From contig JADGDL010000008.1 of NCBI GenBank assembly GCA_016744875.1, forward strand, positions 1 through 63,860: DNA of 63,860 nucleotides. The letters are read 5' to 3'. Positions 41,649-50,465 of this stretch are shown here, piece by piece; positions within the stretch are counted from its first letter, which is position 1; each line of letters opens with the position of its first letter. A program made the position numbers and the translations under genes. A model generated the notes under the pieces. It had not been told where the DNA came from and made no database searches. It saw nothing but the letters and a program-made list of their open reading frames with translations. This stretch comes from Sulfurovum sp. (GTDB lineage Bacteria > Campylobacterota > Campylobacteria > Campylobacterales > Sulfurovaceae).

Positions 41649-41761
41649 ATTAAATATATACGAGTCACTTCACTTTCTAATGCGACTAGTCGCATAAGCC
41701 AACTGCTGAAGTTGTCTTAGCGACAGCGTAGTTTTTTGGACTTTGTTCAAAAAGCGTTTTA
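41649..41761. other. Palindrome-rich gap between convergent trpC and yqeY
   Basis: Contains a perfect 14-base palindrome TGCGACTAGTCGCA (41681-41694), a small hairpin CAACT-GCTGA-AGTTG (41700-41714) and a terminator-like stem TTTTTGGAC/GTTCAAAAA (41733-41753). No gene. Probably shared terminators. Confidence 0.5.
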
Positions 41762-42205
41762 TTAACTAAGTAGTTTTTTTACCATCTGGTTAATTCTTCC
41801 ACCATCTGCACGACTTCCTATAGCACTTTTAGCAGCACCCATCACTTTACCCATATCTTTCATACTTTGGGCACCTACAGAGTCTATAATCTCTTTTAGT
41901 ACAGATTCCAATTCTTCATCATCCATAGGTTCAGGTAAGTAAACTTTGACTATGGCTATCTCGGTATCTTCTTTTTCTACAAGATCATTACGACCTGCAT
42001 CAGAAAATTGTATTTTTGCATCTTCTCTTTGTTTGAGATATCTCATCAAGATAGTCTCTATATCTGTATCTGTTACATCTCTTCTTTCATCTACTTCTAT
42101 TTGTTTAATGGCTGCCTGTATATTTCTTAGGGTATCTCTTTTAATGATCTCTTTGGCTCTCATGGCATCTTTGATATCAGATTTGATCTGGTCTTTTAAA
42201 CTCAT
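41762..42205 (-). CDS. yqeY: GatB/YqeY domain protein
   Basis: 147 residues: an N-terminal helical domain (LKDQIKSDIKDAMRAKEIIKRDTLRNIQAAIK) and a C-terminal bundle ending KSAIGSRADGGRINQMVKKLL, the tail shared with GatB and with the GlnRS in this window. YqeY proteins are presumed to aid tRNA-linked amidation or tRNA binding; the precise role is unknown. AAGGAAT precedes the ATG. Convergent with trpC. Confidence 0.93.
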   Translation of the reverse strand: MSLKDQIKSDIKDAMRAKEIIKRDTLRNIQAAIKQIEVDERRDVTDTDIETILMRYLKQREDAKIQFSDAGRNDLVEKEDTEIAIVKVYLPEPMDDEELESVLKEIIDSVGAQSMKDMGKVMGAAKSAIGSRADGGRINQMVKKLLS

Positions 42206-42239
42206 AGTTATTCCTTAGGATTATTTACCAAGATTGTAC

Positions 42240-42245
42240 TATAAT
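42240..42245 (+). promoter_or_regulatory. -10 box abutting the 42252 start codon
   Basis: TATAAT ends six bases before the ATG at 42252, and no Shine-Dalgarno sequence intervenes, predicting a transcript that starts at or within one to two bases of the ATG. Confidence 0.4.
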
Positions 42246-42251
42246 TAGCCT

Positions 42252-42518
42252 ATGATAATTACAATAGAAGATAAACAATTTGATACAAAATATATTACCC
42301 AGCTTTACCCTGCAGCAGTGGTTAAAACAGGTCATGAAGATGAGACAACACAAATGAGTCTAGAGTGGATAGATCTAGAATCTAAAGGCAAAGTAGAGAT
42401 AGTAGGATATGGTGTTTTTCTGAACTTAGGTGAAGATGAAAAGTATTCTTTCGTATTTGATACAAGAGAAGAGATGGATGCTGCAGTGGGACGTATTGCT
42501 GCACAGTTAAAAAAATAA
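42252..42518 (+). CDS. Hypothetical small acidic protein, probably leaderless
   Basis: 88 residues, soluble, alternating beta-strand pattern (MIITIEDKQFDTKYITQLYP, VEIVGYGVFLNLGEDEKYSFVFD) and a C-terminal helix. Not recognised. A TATAAT lies directly upstream with no room for a ribosome site, so translation is likely from a leaderless mRNA. It is followed 62 bp later by a TPR protein gene. Confidence 0.7.
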   Translation: MIITIEDKQFDTKYITQLYPAAVVKTGHEDETTQMSLEWIDLESKGKVEIVGYGVFLNLGEDEKYSFVFDTREEMDAAVGRIAAQLKK

Positions 42519-42580
42519 ATTGATTTCTTTGGATTTAAGTTAGATTATCTTATCATTCGTTATCTATATTCGGAGAAACT

Positions 42581-43225
42581 ATGACAACATTTCAACTTTT
42601 ACTTCTCATTATTGCTGGAGGTGTGTTTTACCTCTTTTTCAAACAACTGTTCTCAGGAAATCATCCTAAAAGGGGTGTGGACTTTGAAGCTAAGGTCGCA
42701 GATGATCAGATAGGTGGTGTAAACCGTCCGGATAAAACATTTTCTACGCCGACTGTAGAGCCTACTCGTATGGAACAGCTTCTTCAAATGGCAGATGAAG
42801 CCGTACAAAAAGACGATATGGATGAAGCAGCAAAGGCATTGCAGAGTGCAAGGATCGTAGATGAAAATAACATAGACGTATTACAGCGTAGTGGTTATGT
42901 TGCAATGCAAAGCTCCCAGTATAGTGAAGCGAAAGAGTATTATGAAAAAATCATTTCGTTAGATGCCCAGGATGATATGGCGCATGTTTCCCTTGCCAAT
43001 GCCTTCCATAAACTTGGTGATGAATCTGGTGCTGAGAAACATCATGAAGAGGCTATTAGATTGGATCCAGAGTATGCACCACACCACTTTAATTATGCGA
43101 ATACACTGTATGACCTGGACCGTAGACAAGAAGCACTTGTTGGTTATAAAAAAGCATTTGAACTAGACAATACTTTGGATGAAGCAAAAAACATGATAGA
43201 TAAGTTGGAAACTGACAATGGCTAG
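42581..43225 (+). CDS. Membrane-anchored TPR protein
   Basis: 214 residues: an N-terminal membrane anchor (LLLLIIAGGVFYLFFKQLF), a linker, then three to four tetratricopeptide repeats (about 68-205: AVQKDDMDEAAKALQSARIV, SQYSEAKEYYEKIISLD, DESGAEKHHEEAIRLDPEYA, RRQEALVGYKKAFELD). Probably an inner-membrane scaffold for protein assembly. AAGCTA.. region shows only a weak ribosome site (CGGAGAAACT). The stop overlaps the next gene by eight bases. Confidence 0.85.
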   Translation: MTTFQLLLLIIAGGVFYLFFKQLFSGNHPKRGVDFEAKVADDQIGGVNRPDKTFSTPTVEPTRMEQLLQMADEAVQKDDMDEAAKALQSARIVDENNIDVLQRSGYVAMQSSQYSEAKEYYEKIISLDAQDDMAHVSLANAFHKLGDESGAEKHHEEAIRLDPEYAPHHFNYANTLYDLDRRQEALVGYKKAFELDNTLDEAKNMIDKLETDNG

Positions 43226-43442
43226 TACATGTTTTGTAACTGAATTGGCAACAAAAGAAATACTTTTAAGAGTGACCAATGTATGTGCTGAATGTTATGA
43301 TGATATTTCAGAGGGAGACACTATTCACTATGATATGCAGAATTATCGTTATTTATGTAAATGTTGTCAAGAGATACTTTGTGCCCAAATGAATGAAAAT
43401 TGTGAAATTGTGGAAGATGAAAGTCCAGGCCTTTTTTGTTAG
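43218..43442 (+). CDS. Small cysteine-rich protein
   Basis: 74 residues with CAEC (23-26) and CKCC (48-51) pairs plus further cysteines, suggesting a zinc-ribbon-type knuckle. Overlaps the TPR gene upstream by eight bases and the convergent bactofilin gene by four. Not recognised; a metal-binding regulatory or folding role is only a guess. Confidence 0.7.
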   Translation: MASTCFVTELATKEILLRVTNVCAECYDDISEGDTIHYDMQNYRYLCKCCQEILCAQMNENCEIVEDESPGLFC

Positions 43443-43885
43443 CTCCGCTTTGGTTTAATTTTTTTATCTACAACTTTTTGTAGTTCTGTCGTATCTGTTA
43501 TATTTAATTTTGCATTTTTTAAGATGTTAATACTTTCAATGCCAATCACTTCACCTTCAATAATACCATCAACGATAAGGTGTTTGACATGAACTAGTTC
43601 TGACAGTTTTCCTGTTTTCAATATCTCAAGTGTATCACACTGTAGACTACCTTGAAGTTCTCCGTTTATAATGGCATTTTTTGCGATAACATTACCTATA
43701 ACAACGCCATTCTTACCTATAACAAGGGTGTTTTCGACACTTATATCACCAACAACCTTACCATCAATATGTATGGTGTCTGTACCTTTGAGATTACCTG
43801 TGATTTCCATACAAGAAGTAATGATAGTTGCTGAACTTATTTTATTTTGTTTAAGCTTCTTTCTTCTATCAACAAAAAATCCCAT
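43439..43885 (-). CDS. Bactofilin (CcmA-like)
   Basis: Polymer-forming cytoskeletal protein of about 148 residues. A short basic N-terminus precedes the bactofilin beta-helix core (about 30-125) with regular hydrophobic ladder repeats (IHIDGKVVGDISVENTLVIGKNGVVIGNV), and a basic tail. In H. pylori the homologue CcmA organises the cell-shape peptidases. I set the start at ATG 43885, preceded by AAGGAA; the frame to 43903 begins at a TTG inside the peptidase gene. It begins one base after the upstream M23 peptidase stop, as the csd/ccmA pairs do. Confidence 0.92.
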   Translation of the reverse strand: MGFFVDRRKKLKQNKISSATIITSCMEITGNLKGTDTIHIDGKVVGDISVENTLVIGKNGVVIGNVIAKNAIINGELQGSLQCDTLEILKTGKLSELVHVKHLIVDGIIEGEVIGIESINILKNAKLNITDTTELQKVVDKKIKPKRS

Positions 43886-43886
43886 T

Positions 43887-44873
43887 TTATTCCTTCGTAG
43901 CAAGTGTTATAAACTTTTCAGTTTGCTGTAAAATACTTTGCCAATTTACTTTAGAGATTTTAACATCTATGTTGTTAACGTCGTCTAAATCTAAGGAGAT
44001 AAATGATTTTGGATTGAGCCATTTATCAAGATATCGTACTTCATAGTGGAGATGTGCACCTGTACTTCTCCCTGTGTTACCAACATACGCTATTAGATCA
44101 CCTTTAGAGACATAATCTCCACTTTTAACAGCATATCGACTTAAATGGGCATAGGCTGTTTTGAAACCAAAAGAGTGTGCTAAAAGAATAAATTTTCCAT
44201 AATCACCTTTTCTTTTAGCATAGACAACCACACCACTGGCAGGAGCATAGACAGGGGTACCATGTTTAGCAGGAAGATCAACTGCCGGATGAAAAGATGT
44301 GGTTTTTTTCGTTGGATGTATACGATATCCGTATCCACTTGAAATACGTTTGTACTCTACAGGTTTCCCATTTGGAATAGTATTAAGAAGCAAGGTCTTT
44401 TGTATCGTTGAGAGATGTTCTTCTTTAATCTCTTCTTTAATCTCTTCTTTTAGTTCTGCTGCTGCTTTTGTACGTTCTACTTCCAGTCTTGTATGAAAAC
44501 TCGCATTGAGATCAGGACCAAAACCTATCATTTCTTCAACTTCAAGTAACTGTTCATTGACAGAGTAGAGTTTTTCTCTGGTACCTTGTATCATTACAAC
44601 TAATTCTCTTTGTTGTAAGGTTAATTCAGCATTTTTATTTCTGTAGGAATTGCTTATTTTTTCTAATAGGACCAGTTCTTTTTTATATTCGTCTGTGTGT
44701 AGTTTTAATCCCGAAAGTCGGTTATTGAGTAGTTCGATATACATATAGGTTCCTATCCCAATAAGTATCAAGACCAATATAGAAAATAAGATCACCATTT
44801 TAATGATCTGATGTACGGAATATTGTTTGGAACCGTGAATATCGGAGATAGTGATTATAAGTCTATTTTTCAT
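43887..44873 (-). CDS. M23 (LytM) peptidoglycan endopeptidase, Csd-like
   Basis: 328 residues. One membrane span (about 25-50), a long coiled-coil region (52-160), then the LytM domain (about 190-300) with zinc ligands in HPAVDLP and HLHYEV and the KHGTPVYAPASGVVVYA core. It would trim peptide cross-links in the periplasm. The adjacent bactofilin gene mirrors Helicobacter cell-shape loci (csd1/csd2-ccmA), so a role in helical or curved shape is likely. The start overlaps the pdxA stop (ATGA). Confidence 0.92.
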   Translation of the reverse strand: MKNRLIITISDIHGSKQYSVHQIIKMVILFSILVLILIGIGTYMYIELLNNRLSGLKLHTDEYKKELVLLEKISNSYRNKNAELTLQQRELVVMIQGTREKLYSVNEQLLEVEEMIGFGPDLNASFHTRLEVERTKAAAELKEEIKEEIKEEHLSTIQKTLLLNTIPNGKPVEYKRISSGYGYRIHPTKKTTSFHPAVDLPAKHGTPVYAPASGVVVYAKRKGDYGKFILLAHSFGFKTAYAHLSRYAVKSGDYVSKGDLIAYVGNTGRSTGAHLHYEVRYLDKWLNPKSFISLDLDDVNNIDVKISKVNWQSILQQTEKFITLATKE

Positions 44874-45787
44874 AAGTTTTCTTTTATATAATGTATGGCA
44901 TTGATGTAGCTCAAAGCATTTAATGTGGTCTGGGTATAAGCAATGTCAAATGCTGTGCCATGGTCTACAGAGGTACGCAGTATAGGTAAGTTTAACGATA
45001 CGTTGATACCCTCATCAAAATACAATGCTTTTAAGGGTGCCAGACCCTGGTCATGGTACATGGCAATATAGTGACTGTAATTGGCTCTCACTCGTGAGGT
45101 AAAAGCGACATCAGGTACAAGAGGTATGGAGAAGATATTTTGATCTATCTCTGTATGTGCATTATCTATGGCCTCCTGTATGATCTTCTCTTCATTACCT
45201 AAAACACCGTCATCTCCTGCATGAGGGTTTAACCCCAGTACGGCAACTTGTTTTTTGGGTTTTACAGTTTTGTAGAAGTCTAGTAAAAATCGGGTCAGAT
45301 CTTTTTCATTGATACTCTCAGCAACTTCTTTAAGAGGGATATGTTCTGTAAAAAGTGCCACATACATCTTTTCACATCCAAGCATCATAATGGCTTCTGC
45401 ATCAAAAAAATCGCGAAGTGCATCTGTGTGACCTTTATACTTTACTCCGGCAAGTTCCCATGCTTTTTTGTGTATAGGTAGTGTACAGACAGCATCTACT
45501 TTTTGTTCTTTTGCAAGGTCAACTGCTTTTACAAAAGAAGCGTAGGCATAGGCACCACTTTCCTTACTGACAACACCGGCATCTATATCAAAATAGGGTG
45601 CTATCTCTTCTATAGTATGAAAGTCTTCAGGAATATCAAGTGCAAGCTTCTTTGCAGCCTGTTCTAGCATCTCTTTATCTATACAGTAGCGTGGGTCAAT
45701 CTGTTGAGAAATAATATGATGGTTCTCAAGTATAAGCTGGATGCCAATACCGTTAAGGTCACCTACTGAGATAGCTACTGTATGCAT
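44870..45787 (-). CDS. pdxA: 4-hydroxythreonine-4-phosphate dehydrogenase
   Basis: Metal-dependent NAD oxidoreductase in the DXP-dependent vitamin B6 pathway, 305 residues. Motifs: N-terminal SVGDLNGIG, LPIHKKAWELAG, LGLNPHAGDDG and MYHDQGLAPLKAL, with metal-binding His and Asp residues. Coupled to pdxJ by a TAATG junction and to the M23 peptidase by ATGA, so vitamin B6 and shape genes share a transcript. Confidence 0.96.
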   Translation of the reverse strand: MHTVAISVGDLNGIGIQLILENHHIISQQIDPRYCIDKEMLEQAAKKLALDIPEDFHTIEEIAPYFDIDAGVVSKESGAYAYASFVKAVDLAKEQKVDAVCTLPIHKKAWELAGVKYKGHTDALRDFFDAEAIMMLGCEKMYVALFTEHIPLKEVAESINEKDLTRFLLDFYKTVKPKKQVAVLGLNPHAGDDGVLGNEEKIIQEAIDNAHTEIDQNIFSIPLVPDVAFTSRVRANYSHYIAMYHDQGLAPLKALYFDEGINVSLNLPILRTSVDHGTAFDIAYTQTTLNALSYINAIHYIKENL

Positions 45788-46569
45788 TAGCGTATCAATT
45801 TAGCTTTTATATCTAAAATAGCTTGTTCTAAACCAGTGTAAACAGAACGTGCTATGATACTTTGACCAATGTTCAGTTCTTCTATATCTTCGATATTTAC
45901 TATATCCGTAACATTTTGCATATTAAGCCCATGCCCCGCTGCCACACGCAGACCCATTTTTTTTGCATCTAAAGAGAGTTGACGAAGTGTTGATAGTTCT
46001 TCATCTAGCATTTGCTTGAGTTCTGTACGTGAAAGGTCAAGTTCTGGTATGCTGTGATGTGTTTTAGAAAGGTTTGTATAGAGCATGGCATAGACATTGG
46101 CATATTTTCCTGTGTGGAACTCTATCCACTCGACACCAAGATCTACAGAATCTTGAAGTGCTTCATGTGTAGGGTCTATGAAAAGTGAGACTTCTATCTC
46201 TTCTTTTTGCAGTCTGCTTATAGCTTCTTGTAATGTGGGCTGTACACCAGTTACAGCAAGACCACCCTCCGTAGTCACCTCTTCACGTTTTTCAGGTACA
46301 AGAGTGACGCGGTGAGGTCTTAAGTTGCAAGCGATCTCTATCATTTCAGGTGAAATAGCACACTCAAGATTGACCGGTAAAGAAGAGAGTTCTATGATAT
46401 TTTTGGCATCCATATCCTGCATATGACGTCTGTCTTCACGCAAGTGTATGGTTATCTGGTCTGCTCCGGCACGCTTACAAATGCCAAGGGCATCAAGAGG
46501 ATCAGGATCAGCTACTTTTCTAGCTTCTCTCAGTACTGCAATATGGTCAATGTTGACACCTAATAACAT
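45787..46569 (-). CDS. pdxJ: Pyridoxine 5'-phosphate synthase
   Basis: TIM-barrel enzyme joining DXP with the PdxA product to make pyridoxine phosphate. 260 residues; conserved LGVNIDHIAVLREAR start, HLREDRRHMQD, FHTGKYAN and AAGHGLNMQN motifs. AAAAGGAG lies upstream of the ATG. It heads the operon pdxJ-pdxA-M23-bactofilin. PLP from this route would also bind YggS encoded earlier in the window. Confidence 0.97.
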   Translation of the reverse strand: MLLGVNIDHIAVLREARKVADPDPLDALGICKRAGADQITIHLREDRRHMQDMDAKNIIELSSLPVNLECAISPEMIEIACNLRPHRVTLVPEKREEVTTEGGLAVTGVQPTLQEAISRLQKEEIEVSLFIDPTHEALQDSVDLGVEWIEFHTGKYANVYAMLYTNLSKTHHSIPELDLSRTELKQMLDEELSTLRQLSLDAKKMGLRVAAGHGLNMQNVTDIVNIEDIEELNIGQSIIARSVYTGLEQAILDIKAKLIR

Positions 46570-46702
46570 AGTATATATATCTCCTTTTCCTAAGGCAAAG
46601 CCTCAGCAAAATTCCTTTCACTAAAGCTATGCCTTTGGCAAGAGCTAAATGTTTAAGAATTAATAGGGTAGATTATATCCAATAATTGATTAGGAGAGAT
46701 AA

Positions 46703-47041
46703 ATGCCAAATAAGAATACATTACCTATAGTAGCGTATAGTGATATTAAAGATAAATTAGGTAACGGTAAACCTATGATACTCTCTTTTGGTATGTCTCA
46801 TTGTTATAGCTGTATTGCTATGTCTAAAACTTTTTCTGAAGTTTTACAAGAGCATCCGGAGTTTCAGATCTATTCTGTAGATGGACAAAAAGAACGATTG
46901 GTCAGTCGTGATATCTATAAATTAAAAGAGATGCCAACGCAAATTTTTTTTGATAGTGCAGGGGAGGAAGTCTTTCGGCATACAGGTGCATATAAAAAAC
47001 CTGTATTGGAGATTATTTTGAAGAAGTATGGATTTCGATAA
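46703..47041 (+). CDS. Thioredoxin-like protein with CYSC motif
   Basis: 112 residues, single thioredoxin fold without signal peptide. The redox pair is HCYSC (about 33-37); a cis-Pro appears in LKEMPTQIFF. Likely a cytosolic thiol-disulfide oxidoreductase, possibly related to SoxW-type or thioredoxin-family proteins seen in sulfur oxidisers. AGGAGAG ribosome site. The stop converges on the GGDEF-EAL gene with two bases between. Confidence 0.85.
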   Translation: MPNKNTLPIVAYSDIKDKLGNGKPMILSFGMSHCYSCIAMSKTFSEVLQEHPEFQIYSVDGQKERLVSRDIYKLKEMPTQIFFDSAGEEVFRHTGAYKKPVLEIILKKYGFR

Positions 47042-47043
47042 AA

Positions 47044-48666
47044 TTATTTGATTGCATCCTCAGCAACAGGTTCACCAAAGAAGTAACCTTGAAAATAATC
47101 AACATCCAACGCTTTTAATGTCTCATATACTTCTTTTGAATGAACAAATTCTGTGATGGTCTCTATATTTAAACGTTTTGAGAAATTGACTATAGCTTCT
47201 GTAATGGCATATGCATTTTCATCTTTATGAATATTCTCTATCAATGAACCATCGATCTTAATAATATCTGGTTTGAGTTCGAGAAGATAAGAAAAATTTG
47301 AATAGCCTGTCCCAAAATCATCGATGGCAATTTTGGCACCTATCTCTTTCGCCGTCGTTACAAAATAATTGAATTGTTCTTTATCTTCAAGTCCCTCATC
47401 TTCAAGGATCTCAAATATAATGCGTGTTCCGAGATCTTTCTCTATAAGGTTTGTCATGAGATATTCGACTATCTCATTATCAGTGATATCAATATGAGAG
47501 AGATTGATACTAAAATCATATTGTGGAAATCTTTGCATAATGTCAAAAATATTATGTAACATGATCATAGTAAGGTTTTTGTATGTTTTATTTTTCTTTG
47601 CAGTTTCTAAAAAGAAGATAGGTGAATAATATTTCCCCTCTTCACGTAAACGCATCAAACATTCATATTTAACGATATTTTTGTTTTTATCCACTATGGG
47701 TTGAAAAAAAGGAATGATATTATTGGTTTTGATGGCTATATCCACACGGTGGATCCATTGGATATCATTTTCATACACTTTCTTATAGCTATGTTCGTAA
47801 GTATAAATTAGATAATGCTGTTTTGTTTCTTTGGCTTTTCTTAGGCCCATATCTGCTGTTTCTAATACATTTTTTTCTTCAAATGAGATACCGATCGTCA
47901 TATTAAGATTGATCTTAATATCATGTGAATGTTCATAAATATAATATGTTTTTAACTTGTCTAAAAGTGTTTGAATAGCTTGTTCAAAATATTTAGTGTT
48001 GGCATGTTCATGCATGACAAAGGTAAATTCATCTGAACCGATCCGATAAAGATCCCAACTTTCTTTTTTGTGTAAAGTGAGAAACTGGGCAAATTCTTTT
48101 AAAACAAAGTTTCCTATTTCTGTTCCATAGAGATCATTAATGACTTTAAATTCATCAATATCCATAATCATCAGACCGGTGTGTACGTTTTTCTCTAATG
48201 CTAGATCTAAGGCTGCTCTATTGCTTAAATCGGTTAATTTATCAGTATAGGCCTGTTTAAGTAGTGCCTTTTGTTGTGCAAAAGGTAAAAGCGCTTTTTG
48301 AATGGTTTGGAGGAGATGCATCATATCTACAGGCTTTTCAGTATAGGCATCAATACCTACATTAATAGACTCATAAAGATATTTTGCATCTGAAAAAGCA
48401 GTAGTGATAATGATAGGTATGTCTAACGTTTCTGCTTTGATCTTTCTTGACATTTCAATACCGGAAAGTTTAGGCATTTGAATATCTGAAATAATCACAT
48501 TGATATATTCTTGCTTTTCTAAAAAAAGTTTATATCCCTCTTCCCCATTACTTGCAGTAAAAACACCCTTACACACATCCTGGAGCATATCAGCAATGTT
48601 ATCACGTAATATATCTTCATCTTCTACATATAAAACCGTAATCTCTCTTAAGTCATCAAAATTCAT
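47044..48666 (-). CDS. Response regulator with GGDEF and EAL domains
   Basis: 540 residues. REC domain (about 8-120: phosphoacceptor Asp in VIISDIQMPKLSG, Lys in AYTEKPVD), a GGDEF domain with RIGSDEF in place of GGDEF (about 125-285, possibly inactive as cyclase), and an EAL domain (about 300-535) keeping YECLMR, INLS, FEILEDE, IDDFGTGYS, KIDGS and FQGYFFG. EAL residues suggest c-di-GMP phosphodiesterase activity, probably switched by phosphorylation. It is divergent from a histidine kinase gene 112 bp away, which may be its partner. Confidence 0.93.
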   Translation of the reverse strand: MNFDDLREITVLYVEDEDILRDNIADMLQDVCKGVFTASNGEEGYKLFLEKQEYINVIISDIQMPKLSGIEMSRKIKAETLDIPIIITTAFSDAKYLYESINVGIDAYTEKPVDMMHLLQTIQKALLPFAQQKALLKQAYTDKLTDLSNRAALDLALEKNVHTGLMIMDIDEFKVINDLYGTEIGNFVLKEFAQFLTLHKKESWDLYRIGSDEFTFVMHEHANTKYFEQAIQTLLDKLKTYYIYEHSHDIKINLNMTIGISFEEKNVLETADMGLRKAKETKQHYLIYTYEHSYKKVYENDIQWIHRVDIAIKTNNIIPFFQPIVDKNKNIVKYECLMRLREEGKYYSPIFFLETAKKNKTYKNLTMIMLHNIFDIMQRFPQYDFSINLSHIDITDNEIVEYLMTNLIEKDLGTRIIFEILEDEGLEDKEQFNYFVTTAKEIGAKIAIDDFGTGYSNFSYLLELKPDIIKIDGSLIENIHKDENAYAITEAIVNFSKRLNIETITEFVHSKEVYETLKALDVDYFQGYFFGEPVAEDAIK

Positions 48667-48777
48667 TATGTACCTTTTATATAGTATTAGAATACAATTT
48701 ATTTTTAAAATTCATATTAAATAAAGTAATATTATTAGAGAATATATTGAAATATTATCAATGAGGAAAAATATAGT

Positions 48778-49980
48778 ATGTTACAAAAAGAGATTCCAAC
48801 GTTAATTTCGGTTTCATCGCTGTTATCATCAAGAAAAAAAGATATTGTTGAGCATTGGACAACTTTTCCTATGGTGCTAGAAGTGCTTGATAAACATCAT
48901 ATTGATCTTCATTTATTCAAGTCAGAATATGCCATGAAGATATTGGATTATTATTTTGGTGTAGTTGAACAGACAAAAATGATAGGAGACTGTCCCGTCA
49001 TGGCAGATTTTTTGCTATATCTTAAAGAACATGATGTTTCTGCAGATGAACTTTTTATTATATGTACGCATGCTAGAAAAGCGATGATCAATTTAACATT
49101 TGATCTGGATATCATCAGTAAAGCACTATTTGAAGAGATATCTTATGTCTTTGATCTTAACTTTAAGGGTGTACTTACCCAATATGCCAATACTATCTAT
49201 AGACTGGAAAAACAAATTCAGGAAGAGATGGAAGAGAATCGTAAAAAAGATGCCGTGATGTTTCAACATGCAAGACTCGCTCAAATGGGGGAGATGATCA
49301 ATAATATTGCACATCAATGGCGACAACCTCTTTCAATGGTCTCCGCTATTGCTCAAAATATTCATTTTAAGTACCAGTTTGGAAAACTGGATGATAATTT
49401 TATGAATGATAATATTGATGAAATCAAAAAAATACTTCATCAAATGAGTCAAACAATTACAGATTTTCAAAACTTTTTTCATCCTAACAAAGAAAAAGAA
49501 GAATTTTTTATTGAGAATAGTATTGATCATACAATTGATCTTCTTAATCACAGTATGGAAAAGCAAGATATAGAGTTTATACGCTTAGAACGAAATGACC
49601 TGATGCATATCATGGGGTATCCAAATGAGTTTTCGCAAACTTTTCTGAATCTCTTTTCTAATGCAAAAGATGCATTACTTGCAAATGATCTGTATGAGAA
49701 GCGTTGTATTTATATTAAAACAGCATCATTAGATGAGACATTTCAAGTCTCAATTTGTGATAATGCAGGAGGAATACCTGAAGAGATCTTAGACAAGGTA
49801 TTTAACCCTTATTTTACAACAAAAGAACAGGGGAAGGGAACAGGGATAGGTTTATATATGTGTAAACAGATCATTGAAAAAAATATGGCCGGAAGTATTA
49901 CTGTACAAAATAAAACTTTGGAAAATGGTGAAAAAGGCGCTGAGTTTCTTATAGAACTTCCAAAATCAGAGTGTAGTTGA
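48778..49980 (+). CDS. Cytosolic sensor histidine kinase
   Basis: 400 residues without membrane spans. The N-terminal helical domain (about 10-140) resembles globin-like/RsbRD-type sensor bundles (SSRKKDIVEHWTTF...DELFIICTHARKAM). A coiled coil follows, then the HisKA-like box with the phospho-His in NIAHQWRQPLSMVSAIA, and the ATPase domain with N, G1 (ICDNAGGIPEEI) and G2 (GKGTGIGLYMCKQIIE) boxes. The signal is unknown; a ligand, heme or protein-protein signal is possible. The divergent neighbour gene encodes a REC-GGDEF-EAL protein that it may phosphorylate. Confidence 0.92.
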   Translation: MLQKEIPTLISVSSLLSSRKKDIVEHWTTFPMVLEVLDKHHIDLHLFKSEYAMKILDYYFGVVEQTKMIGDCPVMADFLLYLKEHDVSADELFIICTHARKAMINLTFDLDIISKALFEEISYVFDLNFKGVLTQYANTIYRLEKQIQEEMEENRKKDAVMFQHARLAQMGEMINNIAHQWRQPLSMVSAIAQNIHFKYQFGKLDDNFMNDNIDEIKKILHQMSQTITDFQNFFHPNKEKEEFFIENSIDHTIDLLNHSMEKQDIEFIRLERNDLMHIMGYPNEFSQTFLNLFSNAKDALLANDLYEKRCIYIKTASLDETFQVSICDNAGGIPEEILDKVFNPYFTTKEQGKGTGIGLYMCKQIIEKNMAGSITVQNKTLENGEKGAEFLIELPKSECS

Positions 49981-49984
49981 ACCT

Positions 49985-50353
49985 TTAATCTTCAGCTTTT
50001 TTTGCAGTGGGTTGTCTTTTTTTATACGTTCTCTTTTTCACGGGTTTGTTTACAACCTCTTGTTCACTGATCAATGTTTTTGTCTTTTTTAAAGAGAAGT
50101 TGTAGAACCATATAATCCCTAAAATGAGTAGTGCTCCTATCATAAAATGGTAGATAACGATCCCGGCACCCATCCCATAGATAAAATTGAGAAGATGTTG
50201 TTTTTCGACCTTCTCTTCAATGGTCATAGTAGATTCATCTTTTTTAAAAATACTTATAGCATTGGAAAGAAATCCGCCGGCACTTTCGAGTAAACTTGTG
50301 CCTTTTTCTTTGATATTTTGCAGTGTAAATTCATTTTTATCTGTTGTGTTCAT
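49985..50353 (-). CDS. Hypothetical single-span protein with basic tail
   Basis: 122 residues: a charged N-terminus (about 1-50), one or two hydrophobic spans (about 52-90, HLLNFIYGMGAGIVIYHFMIG...), and a Lys/Arg-rich tail (KPVKKRTYKKRQPTAKKAED) likely in the cytosol, suitable for binding DNA or membranes. Not recognised. It starts four bases from the histidine kinase stop on the opposite strand. Confidence 0.75.
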   Translation of the reverse strand: MNTTDKNEFTLQNIKEKGTSLLESAGGFLSNAISIFKKDESTMTIEEKVEKQHLLNFIYGMGAGIVIYHFMIGALLILGIIWFYNFSLKKTKTLISEQEVVNKPVKKRTYKKRQPTAKKAED

Positions 50354-50465
50354 GGATACTCTCTTTTTAATATTTCTAATTATATCATAGATGGATAATG
50401 ATTTGACTAGGGCTTAACCAACATTATGATAAAATCGCGATTATATTATTTTAAAGGCTATAGCA

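Noticed and set aside
41681..41694. Perfect palindrome TGCGACTAGTCGCA as an attachment or recombination site
   Set aside because: No integrase, tRNA or direct repeat is nearby; it lies between convergent genes and is more likely part of a terminator.
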